Assembly (NCBI GenBank): GCA_046155615.1
Contig: JBJXFP010000096.1
Span: 6,020-70,019 of the forward strand
Length of the DNA: 64,000 nucleotides
Reading direction: 5' to 3'
DNA from: JANNVZ01 sp046155615
Lineage (GTDB): Bacteria; Bacteroidota; Bacteroidia; Flavobacteriales_D; Sanyastnellaceae
The notes below the pieces were generated by a model. It saw only the letters and a list, made by a program, of their open reading frames with translations. It had not been told where the DNA came from and did not search any database. The position numbers and the translations under genes were made by a program. Below, in pieces: positions 41,377 through 50,015 of the stretch; position 1 is the stretch's first letter; the number at the start of each line of letters is the position of its first letter.

Positions 41377-42327
41377 ATGAACGACCAACAGATGCATGAA
41401 AATTTTCAGACCTATGTGGAAGCTGAAAACAAAGTGGAAGCCAAAGACTGGATGCCCGAGGGCTATCGCAAAACATTGGTAAGGCAAATGGCCCAGCATG
41501 CACACAGCGAAATAGTAGGCATGTTGCCCGAAGGCAATTGGATAACCCGTGCACCATCCTTGCGCAGAAAGACCATACTGCTGAGCAAAGTGCAGGACGA
41601 AGCAGGTCACGGACTTTACCTATACAGCGCCTGCGAAACATTGGGGGTGGAAAGGGACACCCTCATCAACGAATTGCACACGGGCAAAGCCAAGTACTCC
41701 AGCATATTCAACTACCCCACGCTGACCTGGGCCGACATAGGAGCTATAGGCTGGCTGGTGGATGGTGCCGCTATAGTAAATCAGGTGTCGCTCCAGCGCA
41801 CCAGCTATGGCCCATACAGCCGTGCTATGATTCGCATTTGCAAAGAAGAAAGTTTTCATCAGCGCCAGGGTTACGAGATAATGATAGCACTTGGCCGCAA
41901 CGGCAACGATGCCCAAAAGAAGATGGCACAGGATGCACTGAACCGCTGGTGGTGGCCATCGCTCATGATGTTTGGCCCGAGCGATACACACTCGCCCAAC
42001 AGTGCGCAAAACATGGCATGGAAAATAAAACGCCACAGCAACGATGAGTTGCGCCAGAAGTTTGTGGACATGTCTGTGCCGCAAGCCAACTACTTAGGAC
42101 TTAGCCTTCCTGATCCGCACCTGAAATGGAACGAAGAAAAAAAGCGCTATGACTTTGGCGAAATAGACTGGACCGAATTCAACGAGGTGGTGAAGGGCAA
42201 TGGTCCATGCAACAAGCAACGTGTGGCTACGCGAAGCAAAGCCTATGAAGAAGGAGCCTGGGTGCGTGAAGCTGCAACAGCATACGCTGAAAAACAAGCT
42301 GTGCGCAACAGGCAAGTGGCAGCGTGA
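41377..42327 (+). CDS. paaA: 1,2-phenylacetyl-CoA epoxidase catalytic subunit PaaA (solitary)
   Basis: 316 residues. Di-iron monooxygenase subunit that epoxidises phenylacetyl-CoA. Iron ligands appear in VQDEAGHGLYLYSACE and ICKEESFHQRQGYEIM; RTSYGPYSRAM and WWWPSLMMFGPSDTHSPN are family segments. Normally paaB, paaC, paaD and paaE follow at once because PaaA needs PaaC for stability and PaaE for electrons. Here the next gene is the convergent folK 17 bp away, and none of the partners is in the window. Either they lie elsewhere or this copy has another role. Confidence 0.9.
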   Translation: MNDQQMHENFQTYVEAENKVEAKDWMPEGYRKTLVRQMAQHAHSEIVGMLPEGNWITRAPSLRRKTILLSKVQDEAGHGLYLYSACETLGVERDTLINELHTGKAKYSSIFNYPTLTWADIGAIGWLVDGAAIVNQVSLQRTSYGPYSRAMIRICKEESFHQRQGYEIMIALGRNGNDAQKKMAQDALNRWWWPSLMMFGPSDTHSPNSAQNMAWKIKRHSNDELRQKFVDMSVPQANYLGLSLPDPHLKWNEEKKRYDFGEIDWTEFNEVVKGNGPCNKQRVATRSKAYEEGAWVREAATAYAEKQAVRNRQVAA

Positions 42328-42343
42328 AGTGAATAATGCAAAC

Positions 42344-42838
42344 TCAATCCACCCTCACTACAGTAGCCTGATCGACACAAGCGGTGAGTAATTCCCTCAC
42401 TGTTTTCTTCAAGGTAGGGTGCAGTATTTCTGCTGCTACTTCAGCAAGTGGTATTAACACGAACCTGCGCAGATGCAGGCGCGGATGCGGCACTTCGATG
42501 CACTCAGCCACATGGTGAAGGTCGTCATAAAGGAGTAAGTCCACATCCAAAGTGCGCGAGTCCACGATGCCGGGTGTACGCTCGCGCCCAAAGAATTCTT
42601 CCAGCTCGCTTATTTCTTGTATCAATTGTGCAGGGGTCAATTCGGTGCTAATGACTATAACCTGATTGTAGAAATCAGGAGCATTGACCATGCCCCATGC
42701 AGGGCTGCGATACACAGCACTTTGTGCCAGCACATCGCCCATGTTGAAATGTATAAATGAAATAACCTCCTCCAATGTACTGCGGCTGTCGCCCAGATTG
42801 CTGCCTGTGCAGAGGTAGGCTTTGTGCATTGGCCCCAT
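42344..42838 (-). CDS. folK: 6-hydroxymethyl-7,8-dihydropterin pyrophosphokinase
   Basis: 164 residues. It transfers pyrophosphate from ATP to 6-hydroxymethyl-7,8-dihydropterin in folate synthesis. Motifs: YLCTGSNLGDSRSTLEEVI, QSAVYRSPAWGM, FGRERTPGIVDSRTLDVDLL (Mg/ATP Asp pair) and VPHPRLHLRRFVLIPL. The promoter box TACCTTTG ends 5 bases before the ATG at 42838, favouring this start over the ATG three codons later. Single gene unit. Confidence 0.95.
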   Translation of the reverse strand: MGPMHKAYLCTGSNLGDSRSTLEEVISFIHFNMGDVLAQSAVYRSPAWGMVNAPDFYNQVIVISTELTPAQLIQEISELEEFFGRERTPGIVDSRTLDVDLLLYDDLHHVAECIEVPHPRLHLRRFVLIPLAEVAAEILHPTLKKTVRELLTACVDQATVVRVD

Positions 42839-42843
42839 GTGGC

Positions 42844-42851
42844 CAAAGGTA
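42844..42851 (-). promoter_or_regulatory. folK -7 box
   Basis: TACCTTTG on the minus strand (42851-42844), exact TAnnTTTG, five bases from the ATG; a weak GTTC occupies the -33 position. Suggests a leaderless folK mRNA. Confidence 0.5.
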
Positions 42852-43204
42852 GTATGCGCCCTACCTGAAGAACTTCTTTAGGTCGATTTTGGTATGCACC
42901 GTGCAGCCGTTCACTGTGCTTGGTCATAGCGCCTATTGCGTTTACCAGTTTGTATTTACATATACGAGTGCAGTTGCGGGGAGATTTGGGGAATATAGTT
43001 CCCCCCATGTTTAGAACACGGTTGGTATGATTTGTAATTGTATTCAACCCACATTTTTGTAAAATAAGGAGTCTGCAAAATGTCTTTGGAGTGCGAGTGT
43101 TTTCAGATATTGGAGATACCCTGAAGCTTTTTCTTAGGCAAATAGCATAATTACTTCCCTGTGCCTGAAAGACCAAGTTCTTTACTTATTTGCTCATGCT
43201 CACC
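42852..43204. other. Intergenic region folK / DUF58
   Basis: About 350 bp with no conserved ORF. It contains one short hairpin, GGGGAA-N5-TTCCCC (42988-43004), without a T tract, and lies downstream of the five-gene operon that ends at 43205, so it may hold that operon's 3' end. I see nothing else. Confidence 0.5.
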
Positions 43205-44494
43205 TCAAATCAACCCCCGTGCTTTCAGCTCTAAGTATTTGTTCACTGTATTTATGCTCAGGTCTTCGGGCTTGCTGAGTATTGTTTGTATGCCATACTT
43301 GCGGAAGCGTGCTACTATTTGTTTCTTGTCGTTGAGTAGTTTTTTGGCAATGGTTTGCGCGTAGATGTCGCTGAGGTAGTCGGGTTTGTTGTCAGAGTAT
43401 TTCTCTAATTCTGTGTTTTCAAAAATCATAACTACCAGCAGATGCATGGCGTTAATCTTTTGTATCACCGGCAATGCACGCTCCATGGCATAAGCACTTT
43501 CAAAATTGAGGTAGAGGAATAGGAGGCTGCGGCCATGTATCACATTCTTCACGGCACGGTACATCAGCTCGTAGTTGGCTTCAAATGGCTGCGGCTTTTC
43601 GCGGTAAAGTTGATAGAGAATTTTTTTCAGTTGCAACTCACTTCTGTCGGCAGGCAGCGTGCTGCCTATGCGGTTGGCAAAGGTGATGAGGCCCGTCTTG
43701 TCATACTTCTTCAATGCAATGTTGGCCAGCACTAAGCTGGTGTTTACACTGTAGTCCAGCAGGCTCAGTCCGTTGAAGGGCATGTGCATACTGCGGCTTT
43801 TGTCCAGCACCATATATACCTGTTGCGAGCGTTCGTCTTCATACTGATTTACCATCAGCGTATTTCTACGGCCTGTTGCTTTCCAATTGATGGTGCGTAT
43901 GTCATCGCCCTGCACATAGTTTCTTATTTTCTCAAACTCGTAGCTATGGCCAAGTCTGCGTATGTGCTTGATGCCTTCGTAATTGCTGATACGCGCAAAT
44001 GCCAGCAGTTCGTACTTTTTCATTTGTATGATGCTGGGCAAGACCGGCACCATTTGCGGAGTGGCAAGCAGCACCCTTCGCGCGCAGAGTCCGAGCACAG
44101 TGGTGGCTATTGCATTCAGCATATTGAAGTGATACTCTCCGCGTATTACAGGGCGCAACGTGTAACTGATGTTTTCAAAACTGCCGGCACCGAGTACCAC
44201 TTTGCGAAAAAAATTGCGCTCCTGAAACTGTACCGGAAGCTCGTCATACAACTCCGCACGCAATGTGAATCGCGCACTGTTCTCCACAGTCATCTCCACG
44301 GGGTTGTGGTCGCCAAGCGAAAATATTTTGCCGGTGTTTCTTGTCGCATGCAGTTTGTTTTTGATACCCGAAAGCAAAAGCGTATCGGCTATAGTAAGTG
44401 CAGCCAATGCCGCAAGTGCCACATTGGCCAATGCCTCCAACGGCATCAATGCAAAGCTGAGTGCATAGAGAAAAATGACTACACCCAGAGCCAT
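43205..44494 (-). CDS. DUF58 / von Willebrand factor A-like protein
   Basis: 429 residues. Two hydrophobic N-terminal helices, then a beta-rich region (GDHNPVEMTVEN) and the DUF58 core GHSYEFEKIRNYVQGDDIRT followed by INWKATGRRNTLMVNQYEDE. A vWA-like MIDAS DKSRSM (D-x-S-x-S) follows. DUF58 proteins are the standard partners of MoxR AAA ATPases, the next gene upstream, and are thought to bind a MoxR-remodelled client with metal. The codons before the ATG stay open for about 24 residues (FRLTGRFF just upstream), typical of the family's amphipathic N-terminus, but no start codon is seen there. Last gene of the five-gene operon. Confidence 0.9.
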   Translation of the reverse strand: MALGVVIFLYALSFALMPLEALANVALAALAALTIADTLLLSGIKNKLHATRNTGKIFSLGDHNPVEMTVENSARFTLRAELYDELPVQFQERNFFRKVVLGAGSFENISYTLRPVIRGEYHFNMLNAIATTVLGLCARRVLLATPQMVPVLPSIIQMKKYELLAFARISNYEGIKHIRRLGHSYEFEKIRNYVQGDDIRTINWKATGRRNTLMVNQYEDERSQQVYMVLDKSRSMHMPFNGLSLLDYSVNTSLVLANIALKKYDKTGLITFANRIGSTLPADRSELQLKKILYQLYREKPQPFEANYELMYRAVKNVIHGRSLLFLYLNFESAYAMERALPVIQKINAMHLLVVMIFENTELEKYSDNKPDYLSDIYAQTIAKKLLNDKKQIVARFRKYGIQTILSKPEDLSINTVNKYLELKARGLI

Positions 44495-44560
44495 GAAGAA
44501 ACGCCCCGTGAGCCGGAAACTTTGCAGTGGTGATATTTTAGTTGGATGCTGGATGTGTAA

Positions 44561-44602
44561 CAGTTGACTGGTGTCAGTTGACAGGTGACAGTTGACAGGT
44601 AA
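44561..44602. repeat. Three 14-bp tandem repeats (CAGTTGACAGGTGA-like)
   Basis: CAGTTGACTGGTGT, CAGTTGACAGGTGA and CAGTTGACAGGTAA lie head to tail between the moxR stop and the DUF58 gene. Confidence 0.75.
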
Positions 44603-44611
44603 CTGGTGTTT

Positions 44612-45706
44612 TTACCTCGGCACCTCTACTTTCTTAAGAATGTCATCAATAATTTCTTCCACGGTGTGTCCTTCCATTTCGCGTTCGTGGCTGAGCACTA
44701 TGCGGTGGTTGAGTACTGCGGGTGCCACACTCTTTATGTCATCAGGTGTTACGAATTCGCGGCCACGCAGAGCGGCAATAGCTTTTGCTGTCTTCATCAT
44801 ACTCAGCGATGCACGAGGCGAAGCTCCCATGAAGAGGTCGCCATTGTTGCGTGTGTTGTGTACCACGGCAGCTATGTAGTTGAGCAGTTCAGGGCGCATA
44901 TATACTTTTTCTACTATGCCTCTATAGTCTTTGAGCTGCGCAGGTGTCATCACCGGCTGCACACTATCGGTTTGTGTCAGGTCAAAATCCTGGTGGTAGC
45001 GCAGCAGTATGCGCTGCTCCTCTTCCAATGATGGGTATCCCAGCTTGATGCGGAAAATAAAACGGTCGAGTTGTGCTTCAGGCAGTGTATATGTTCCCTC
45101 TTGCTCCACGGGGTTTTGTGTAGCAATCACAAAGAAGGGGAATTCCATTTTGTATGTAACACCGTCAAAGGTCACTTGCTTTTCCTCCATCACTTCCATG
45201 AGCGAGGCTTGTGTCTTTGCCGGTGCGCGGTTTATCTCATCTATCAGTATGATGTTGGAAAACACCGGACCCTTTTTGAAGTAGAAATTGCTCTCCTTCA
45301 TATTGAACACCGTGGTGCCTGTTACATCAGTTGGCATCAGGTCGGGAGTGAATTGGATGCGGCTGAAGCCCGCACTGATGGTACGTGCGAGCATACGAGC
45401 TGTTAGCGTTTTGGCTATACCGGGCAATCCTTCAATCAGCACGTGGCCACCTACCAGCATGCCGGCAAGCATAAGCTCTATGCTGCTGTCCTGACCTACT
45501 ATCACCTTGCCTACTTCTGTCTTCAGCTTGTCTGCTGCCTCGAACAGTGGTTTTACATCCACCCGTCCGGCAGCATGTATATCGAGCCAGGGATTGGCCG
45601 GTGCTGTTGGTTCCGGTTGTGGTATTGCAGGTGTGGGATTGTGTTCGGTGTTGCCTGCCCCTACGGGGGGTGTTTCCTGCTCTCCGGTGTTTGTTGTTTC
45701 GCTCAT
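44612..45706 (-). CDS. MoxR-family AAA+ ATPase
   Basis: 364 residues. After a 40-residue Pro/Thr-rich N-terminal extension comes the AAA_3 module: Walker A EGLPGIAKTLTARMLA, sensor region FTPDLMPTDVTGTTVF, Walker B IILIDEINRAPAKTQAS, and VIATQNPVEQEGTYTLPEAQ. The lid domain ends with FVTPDDIKSVAPAVLNHRI. MoxR ATPases act as chaperones that insert cofactors or remodel partners with vWA domains; the DUF58 protein encoded just after it is the expected partner. Client unknown. Confidence 0.95.
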   Translation of the reverse strand: MSETTNTGEQETPPVGAGNTEHNPTPAIPQPEPTAPANPWLDIHAAGRVDVKPLFEAADKLKTEVGKVIVGQDSSIELMLAGMLVGGHVLIEGLPGIAKTLTARMLARTISAGFSRIQFTPDLMPTDVTGTTVFNMKESNFYFKKGPVFSNIILIDEINRAPAKTQASLMEVMEEKQVTFDGVTYKMEFPFFVIATQNPVEQEGTYTLPEAQLDRFIFRIKLGYPSLEEEQRILLRYHQDFDLTQTDSVQPVMTPAQLKDYRGIVEKVYMRPELLNYIAAVVHNTRNNGDLFMGASPRASLSMMKTAKAIAALRGREFVTPDDIKSVAPAVLNHRIVLSHEREMEGHTVEEIIDDILKKVEVPR

Positions 45707-45774
45707 GCGTTGGTTGTTTTGCTTTTGTTGTTCTATAATAATTTGAATGACGTTTTTCGCCAGTCAGTCAAAAC

Positions 45775-47229
45775 TCATTTACACAATTCATAAAACTTTT
45801 CAAGTGTATGATGAAAGCGCAGCATGTCCGGTGTTTCCACCACCACTATGCTCGACAGGTATTTGTTTTGTTCAAATATGTCCTTCACCAATGTTTCGGT
45901 CACATTGCTTTTGCGGGCAATCTGTAAGTAAAGCGCTTCATCTTCATCAGCCATGGCCGCAGGCAGCTTCAGGTTGAGTCTGTCGCGCAGGTATGCGCGA
46001 AACAAATCCATCTTCATCTTCACTAATTTCTTGTGGTCGCTTTGCCTCATGAACATTTGCGATATCACCTCGGTGTATTCTATGGAAGTATTCTCCATAT
46101 TGTCAGCCGATGGTATGATGCGCTGCCTGCGCTTAGCGCCAAACATGAGGTAGAGCAGGCCCGCGGCCAGCAAGAGGTACCATGCAGTTTTCAGCATGGG
46201 TTCCGACAGGATGAATTCCATCGGGCCTTCATCGGGTTTGGTCAAATCTTTTTGTGATGGTTCCTGCTGGGCGATGTCATAATCTCTGTTGTCCTCGTCC
46301 CAATACACATGGCCTTTGCCCATATCGGCCATGGCCATGCGGCAGTAGTTCATCGCAGTGTCATTCACCATGTTGAAGTTGGTGAATATGAGTGGAGTGC
46401 TGTGGAAATAAACTTTGCCCAGGCCATGCTCGCACATGATGTAGTTCACGTATTCATCATTGAAGTGGCCCATGATGTTCACAGGTTTGTTATCTCTTGT
46501 GCCAAGGCTGTCATTGAAGTATTGCCACATCTTGGTGGTGCGTTCGAAGTGTACATACTTGCTCAGATTGAATGCAGGCATGGATGAAGCCGCATCCATG
46601 TTCAACTTCATACTCACCAGCGTATCATGAATTCCAAATGAGAGGTTGTACAAGGAAGCATTATTTATCTGAGTGAAATTCTCAATGTCCGATTCATCTT
46701 GTTGCTCTTGGTATTCATCTTCATATTCTTCATCGTACTCATCATATTCATCCGATTCTTCTTCACTATTTTCATAGTAATCTTTCATCCAGGCTTGCTC
46801 AAATTCTGACAATTCAGGTTGCCGGTTCATTACTTGCAGCAGAGTATCCGCCAGTGAGCTTTCAGGATAGTCACTCATGATGTAAGCGTGATTGCCGGCT
46901 GCCACGAACTCAAGCAGCCTGCGTGTATCATCTTCATTCGGAAAAAATTGATGGCCTATGTACACATAGTTGTCCACCTCAGTAGTTGGGTCAGCAGGCA
47001 ATTCTTTGAAGGCGCTGTCTTTCACCATCACAAATTGCTGACCGCTACGCACATCGCGCATGAGGCGATAAAAAACCATGGTGCCGTATGGCTGATCATC
47101 GTAAGGCTTGTAACTTTCATTCCAGCGGTAGCGTTCGCCACTGAAGAGATAGAACACCACAAGCAATCCGATAATTGCAACAATTACCAGCAGCCATATC
47201 TTGGTCGTATTCTTACCTGTTGCCGCCAT
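45775..47229 (-). CDS. DUF4350 domain membrane protein with hyperacidic insert
   Basis: 484 residues. An N-terminal membrane helix (IWLLVIVAIIGLLVVFYLF), a DUF4350-like GATase-type region (YGTMVFYRLMRDV, MSDYPESSLADTLL), a second helix near residue 346 (TAWYLLLAAGLLYLMFGAKR) and a cytoplasmic helical tail. DUF4350 proteins recur in MoxR/DUF58/DUF4129 operons; the function is unknown. Residues about 150-183 are an almost purely acidic tract (EEESDEYDEYDEEYEDEYQE) that I would not expect in the family. The start overlaps the end of the DUF4129 gene by 17 bp. Confidence 0.85.
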   Translation of the reverse strand: MAATGKNTTKIWLLVIVAIIGLLVVFYLFSGERYRWNESYKPYDDQPYGTMVFYRLMRDVRSGQQFVMVKDSAFKELPADPTTEVDNYVYIGHQFFPNEDDTRRLLEFVAAGNHAYIMSDYPESSLADTLLQVMNRQPELSEFEQAWMKDYYENSEEESDEYDEYDEEYEDEYQEQQDESDIENFTQINNASLYNLSFGIHDTLVSMKLNMDAASSMPAFNLSKYVHFERTTKMWQYFNDSLGTRDNKPVNIMGHFNDEYVNYIMCEHGLGKVYFHSTPLIFTNFNMVNDTAMNYCRMAMADMGKGHVYWDEDNRDYDIAQQEPSQKDLTKPDEGPMEFILSEPMLKTAWYLLLAAGLLYLMFGAKRRQRIIPSADNMENTSIEYTEVISQMFMRQSDHKKLVKMKMDLFRAYLRDRLNLKLPAAMADEDEALYLQIARKSNVTETLVKDIFEQNKYLSSIVVVETPDMLRFHHTLEKFYELCK

Positions 47230-47929
47230 CTATCTGGTTGTTGTAACGGTTGAAGGCTTCAAGTAACGCATCGTAGTGGTTGCGCTCTATGTTTACATCT
47301 CCATACCACACTACTTCGTAGGCCAGTGTGAGGTCGCGAAACTGTGCATAGTGTTTTCCTCTTCGCATTTCATTCAGGTAGTCATAGTTGGTCTTGTCTT
47401 TTTTCCAAATGATGAATTGAAATTGATGCATGCGTTGCAGGCTGCTTATGTAGAGCACACGCACAGCAGTTTTATAGTCACCTGCTTCAAGCGCAAGGCG
47501 CAAAAATCTTTCTATGTCAGTTTCTTCCGGCAGTGTGTCCATTATTTCCAAATCGGCAAGCGATGGAGCTTTCAGCTTGCGGTCAGCAAGTTTTGCAGGG
47601 CTTCGCATGGCGAAGTAAATTATCAATGCCAGAGCCGCTATCACTATCAACAGGCAAATCACTTTGCCGGTGCCGGAGCTGAATAAAGCACTCAGGTCAA
47701 ATTCAGTTTCAGGTTCTTCGTACTGCGTAGATTCTTTGGCTGGTTGTTCCTTCTCTTCTTCGGGCTTTTCCGGTTCACGTTCGTCTTTGTAGTCTATCCC
47801 CTGGCGTGCATCCTGCCACTGGCTATCTGTCCACACCGAATCTTGTGCACTTTGTGCAGGGCATGGTGGCGCATATACACAGAGCACCACCCAAATGGTT
47901 GTAAGTCTAAATTTCCTTTTCCAATCCAT
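47213..47929 (-). CDS. DUF4129 domain membrane protein
   Basis: 238 residues. N-terminal signal segment, acidic linker (DEREPEKPEEEKEQPAKES), one membrane helix near residue 90 (VICLLIVIAALALIIYFAM) and a C-terminal DUF4129 domain (ALEAGDYKTAVRVLYISSLQ, RRGKHYAQFRDLTLAYEVVW). DUF4129 is often fused to transglutaminases or sits beside MoxR; here it is free. It overlaps the SpoIIM-like gene by 23 bp and the DUF4350 gene by 17 bp, so the three are translationally linked. Function unknown; an envelope role is inferred. Confidence 0.85.
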   Translation of the reverse strand: MDWKRKFRLTTIWVVLCVYAPPCPAQSAQDSVWTDSQWQDARQGIDYKDEREPEKPEEEKEQPAKESTQYEEPETEFDLSALFSSGTGKVICLLIVIAALALIIYFAMRSPAKLADRKLKAPSLADLEIMDTLPEETDIERFLRLALEAGDYKTAVRVLYISSLQRMHQFQFIIWKKDKTNYDYLNEMRRGKHYAQFRDLTLAYEVVWYGDVNIERNHYDALLEAFNRYNNQIDGGNR

Positions 47930-49772
47930 AAGCTCGGTTTTTGAATCCTACCTTGCTGATGGCAGCAAAGAGTGAATTGGCTTCATTTATTTCGCGTGCG
48001 CTGTGGTAGAACAACGCAGTGCTGTAAAGGCAAAGACTGATGACACATGCAGGCACAAAAAAGATGATGAAGGTGTAGATCGTGATGAAGGCATACTCGG
48101 CATAAGGTGCATTGCGCGGTATGTTCATGGTCACCATTTCTATCACAAGGTTTAGTACATCCGCACACAGTATGAAGTAGATGAGCCATTGCATGATGAG
48201 CATACTCAGGAAGGTGCCCACCATACTCCAGAAGTTTCCTTTCATCAGCGCGAAGAGTCTGCCTGTGGTTTGCACAAAAACTTTTTTCTCTGTAAAACTG
48301 ATGTACATCCACAGCAGTATGATGGGTGTAAAAAAGGGCATGATGAAAAAAGTGAAAACCTGATCCAACAACAATGGAGATAAGAGAATGGCTGAAAGAA
48401 GAATGCTGTTGATCACATCCACCATACTCACTGCATTGTTCAGCTTCATTTTGCGATTGGCCAGATAAAAGAATAAAATGCTGTAAGCTGAGAAGGCTAC
48501 TGCGTGAACGCCATATACCAATGGAAACTTTTCGAAATTGAAATATCTGTCCCAGGTGTCCCATGGGTAGATGAGGTCAAAAAAAGTTGGGTAATACTCA
48601 TACCACTCGCCCTGCAGCAACTCCAGCTTGCCATGGGTGATGAATAAGTACAGCGCGGTGAATCCGATGCCGGTGCACAGCGCTGCAATCACCTGCACGC
48701 GGGCATGGGCTGCAAACAAATCCCATGTTTCGGTAAAGATGCGACCTGCGCCTTTTATCACATCCAGAGCATACACCGTCTCATTGCGCTTCGGAATTTC
48801 ATCCATGGGCAATGGCGCTATTTGTCCTTTTCTCTTTTTGTAAATGGGAAATATGATGAAGTAGCCAACCACAACAAATGCAGAAAACAGAATGATGAAC
48901 AATCGGATAGAGTCACCAATATCTGTGTGGCGGGTAAGGAAACTTTCGATAAACGCAGCATAGATGAGCAAAACAGAAACCCCAATCATGATTCTGACAC
49001 CACTGCGCGATGCTTTGATGAGTGCCTGACCGCGGCTATACGTGCCGGGAAACATCAACCCGCGGGCAAGTGCGAAACCTGCACCACCGGCTATCATAAT
49101 CATACTGAGTTCGAGTGTGCCATGCAGCATCACAGCCATGAAACATTGCTGAAACAAACCCCGCTCTATGAAGAAGTAAACAAATGCACCTACCATGATG
49201 GCATTGTACAATATGTAGTACACCGTGCCCACTCCGAATAGCAGCCCTGCCACAAAGCAGATGAATGAAACTATAATGTTGTTGAGCGCTATCCGGAAAA
49301 ACATGGGCAACTCATCACTGGTGCCGTACACTGCCATGGGGTCTCCACTGGCTATGTTGGCTTTGGTCATTTCTATGTACGTATCACCCAGTATGATGCG
49401 GGCAAACTCCGGATAATACATGCTGCTGAACAAGCCTATGGACACACCGGCCACGAATAGAATGAATGAGAAATAGATTGCTTTGCGCTGGTAATACAGT
49501 GCAGTGGGGAGTTCCTGTCTCCAGAAATTCACAAAGGCATTTTTTTCGCGCTTTTTGTTTTTGTAAACTACCTGATAGACTTGCTGCGCTATACCATTGA
49601 GGTAAACACGCACTGACCGATTGCGGTAGTATGTGCGTGAATAGGAGAGGTCGTCAGTGGTTTCAATAAAAAGCTCTGTAACACGCTCAGGGTCTTTGTT
49701 GCGATTGAGAAGTACCTGCTCAAATTCGCTCCACTTGTCCTTATTCTGCTCAATGAATTCTGTCTCCTGCAT
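47907..49772 (-). CDS. SpoIIM-family membrane protein with extra C-terminal multi-helix domain
   Basis: 621 residues from the ATG at 49772. The N-terminal half is the SpoIIM family: a soluble start (FIEQNKDKWSEFEQVLLN, LSYSRTYYRN, SVRVYLNGIAQQVYQVVY), then helices with FFRIALNNIIVSFICFVAGL, GTVYYILYNAIMVGAF and the HGTLELSMIMIAGGAGFALA block. The C-terminal half, from about residue 340, adds roughly six more helices (RIFTETWDLFAAHARVQVIA, FFTPIILLWMYISF). It resembles the membrane domain seen in glycerophosphodiesterase-type proteins, but weakly. First gene of a five-gene operon; the RDD protein often encoded beside SpoIIM in such loci is absent. The frame extension to 49841 is not favoured. 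Confidence 0.85.
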   Translation of the reverse strand: MQETEFIEQNKDKWSEFEQVLLNRNKDPERVTELFIETTDDLSYSRTYYRNRSVRVYLNGIAQQVYQVVYKNKKREKNAFVNFWRQELPTALYYQRKAIYFSFILFVAGVSIGLFSSMYYPEFARIILGDTYIEMTKANIASGDPMAVYGTSDELPMFFRIALNNIIVSFICFVAGLLFGVGTVYYILYNAIMVGAFVYFFIERGLFQQCFMAVMLHGTLELSMIMIAGGAGFALARGLMFPGTYSRGQALIKASRSGVRIMIGVSVLLIYAAFIESFLTRHTDIGDSIRLFIILFSAFVVVGYFIIFPIYKKRKGQIAPLPMDEIPKRNETVYALDVIKGAGRIFTETWDLFAAHARVQVIAALCTGIGFTALYLFITHGKLELLQGEWYEYYPTFFDLIYPWDTWDRYFNFEKFPLVYGVHAVAFSAYSILFFYLANRKMKLNNAVSMVDVINSILLSAILLSPLLLDQVFTFFIMPFFTPIILLWMYISFTEKKVFVQTTGRLFALMKGNFWSMVGTFLSMLIMQWLIYFILCADVLNLVIEMVTMNIPRNAPYAEYAFITIYTFIIFFVPACVISLCLYSTALFYHSAREINEANSLFAAISKVGFKNRAYGLEKEI

Positions 49773-49900
49773 GCGCGTGGCGGGTACAATTTTGCAATAG
49801 TGCAGCGCAATATATGTGCAGTGCATGGTGGGTAAGAGCATTCAGGCTTTTCAGGCGCTGCCAAAAAAATGAAAACATATCAACCAACTGCCAACGGGGC

Positions 49901-49930
49901 TTGCATCGCCAATAGCCACTTCTACATTTG
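49901..49930 (+). promoter_or_regulatory. mdh promoter
   Basis: TTG at 49901-49903, 19 bases, TACATTTG at 49923-49930 (exact TAnnTTTG). The leader to the ATG at 50016 is about 80 bases, much longer than for most genes here. Confidence 0.65.
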
Positions 49931-49938
49931 CGCGCATT

Positions 49939-49976
49939 TTTTTTGCGAACGCATGGAAGCGTTTGATCGCAAAAAA
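49939..49976 (+). promoter_or_regulatory. Structured 5' leader of mdh
   Basis: TTTTTTGCGA (49939-49948) pairs with TCGCAAAAAA (49967-49976), and an inner ACGC/GCGT pair closes a loop ATGGAA, with one 4-base bulge. It lies just after the predicted transcription start. It could stabilise the mRNA or control its translation. Confidence 0.5.
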
Positions 49977-50015
49977 CTTTTTTACTTCTTCAATAAAAAA
50001 CAAACAGCGTAAACA

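Noticed and set aside
40726..41610. 294-codon minus-strand frame
   Set aside because: Opposite frr and the start of paaA, both clearly conserved; no recognisable product.
42988..43004. GGGGAA/TTCCCC hairpin as terminator of the DUF58 operon or folK
   Set aside because: No T tract on either strand and it lies upstream of folK, over 200 bp before the DUF58 stop in the wrong sense.
42655..43176. 173-codon minus-strand frame extending past folK
   Set aside because: Overlaps folK in another frame and continues into non-coding DNA; no start context or domain.
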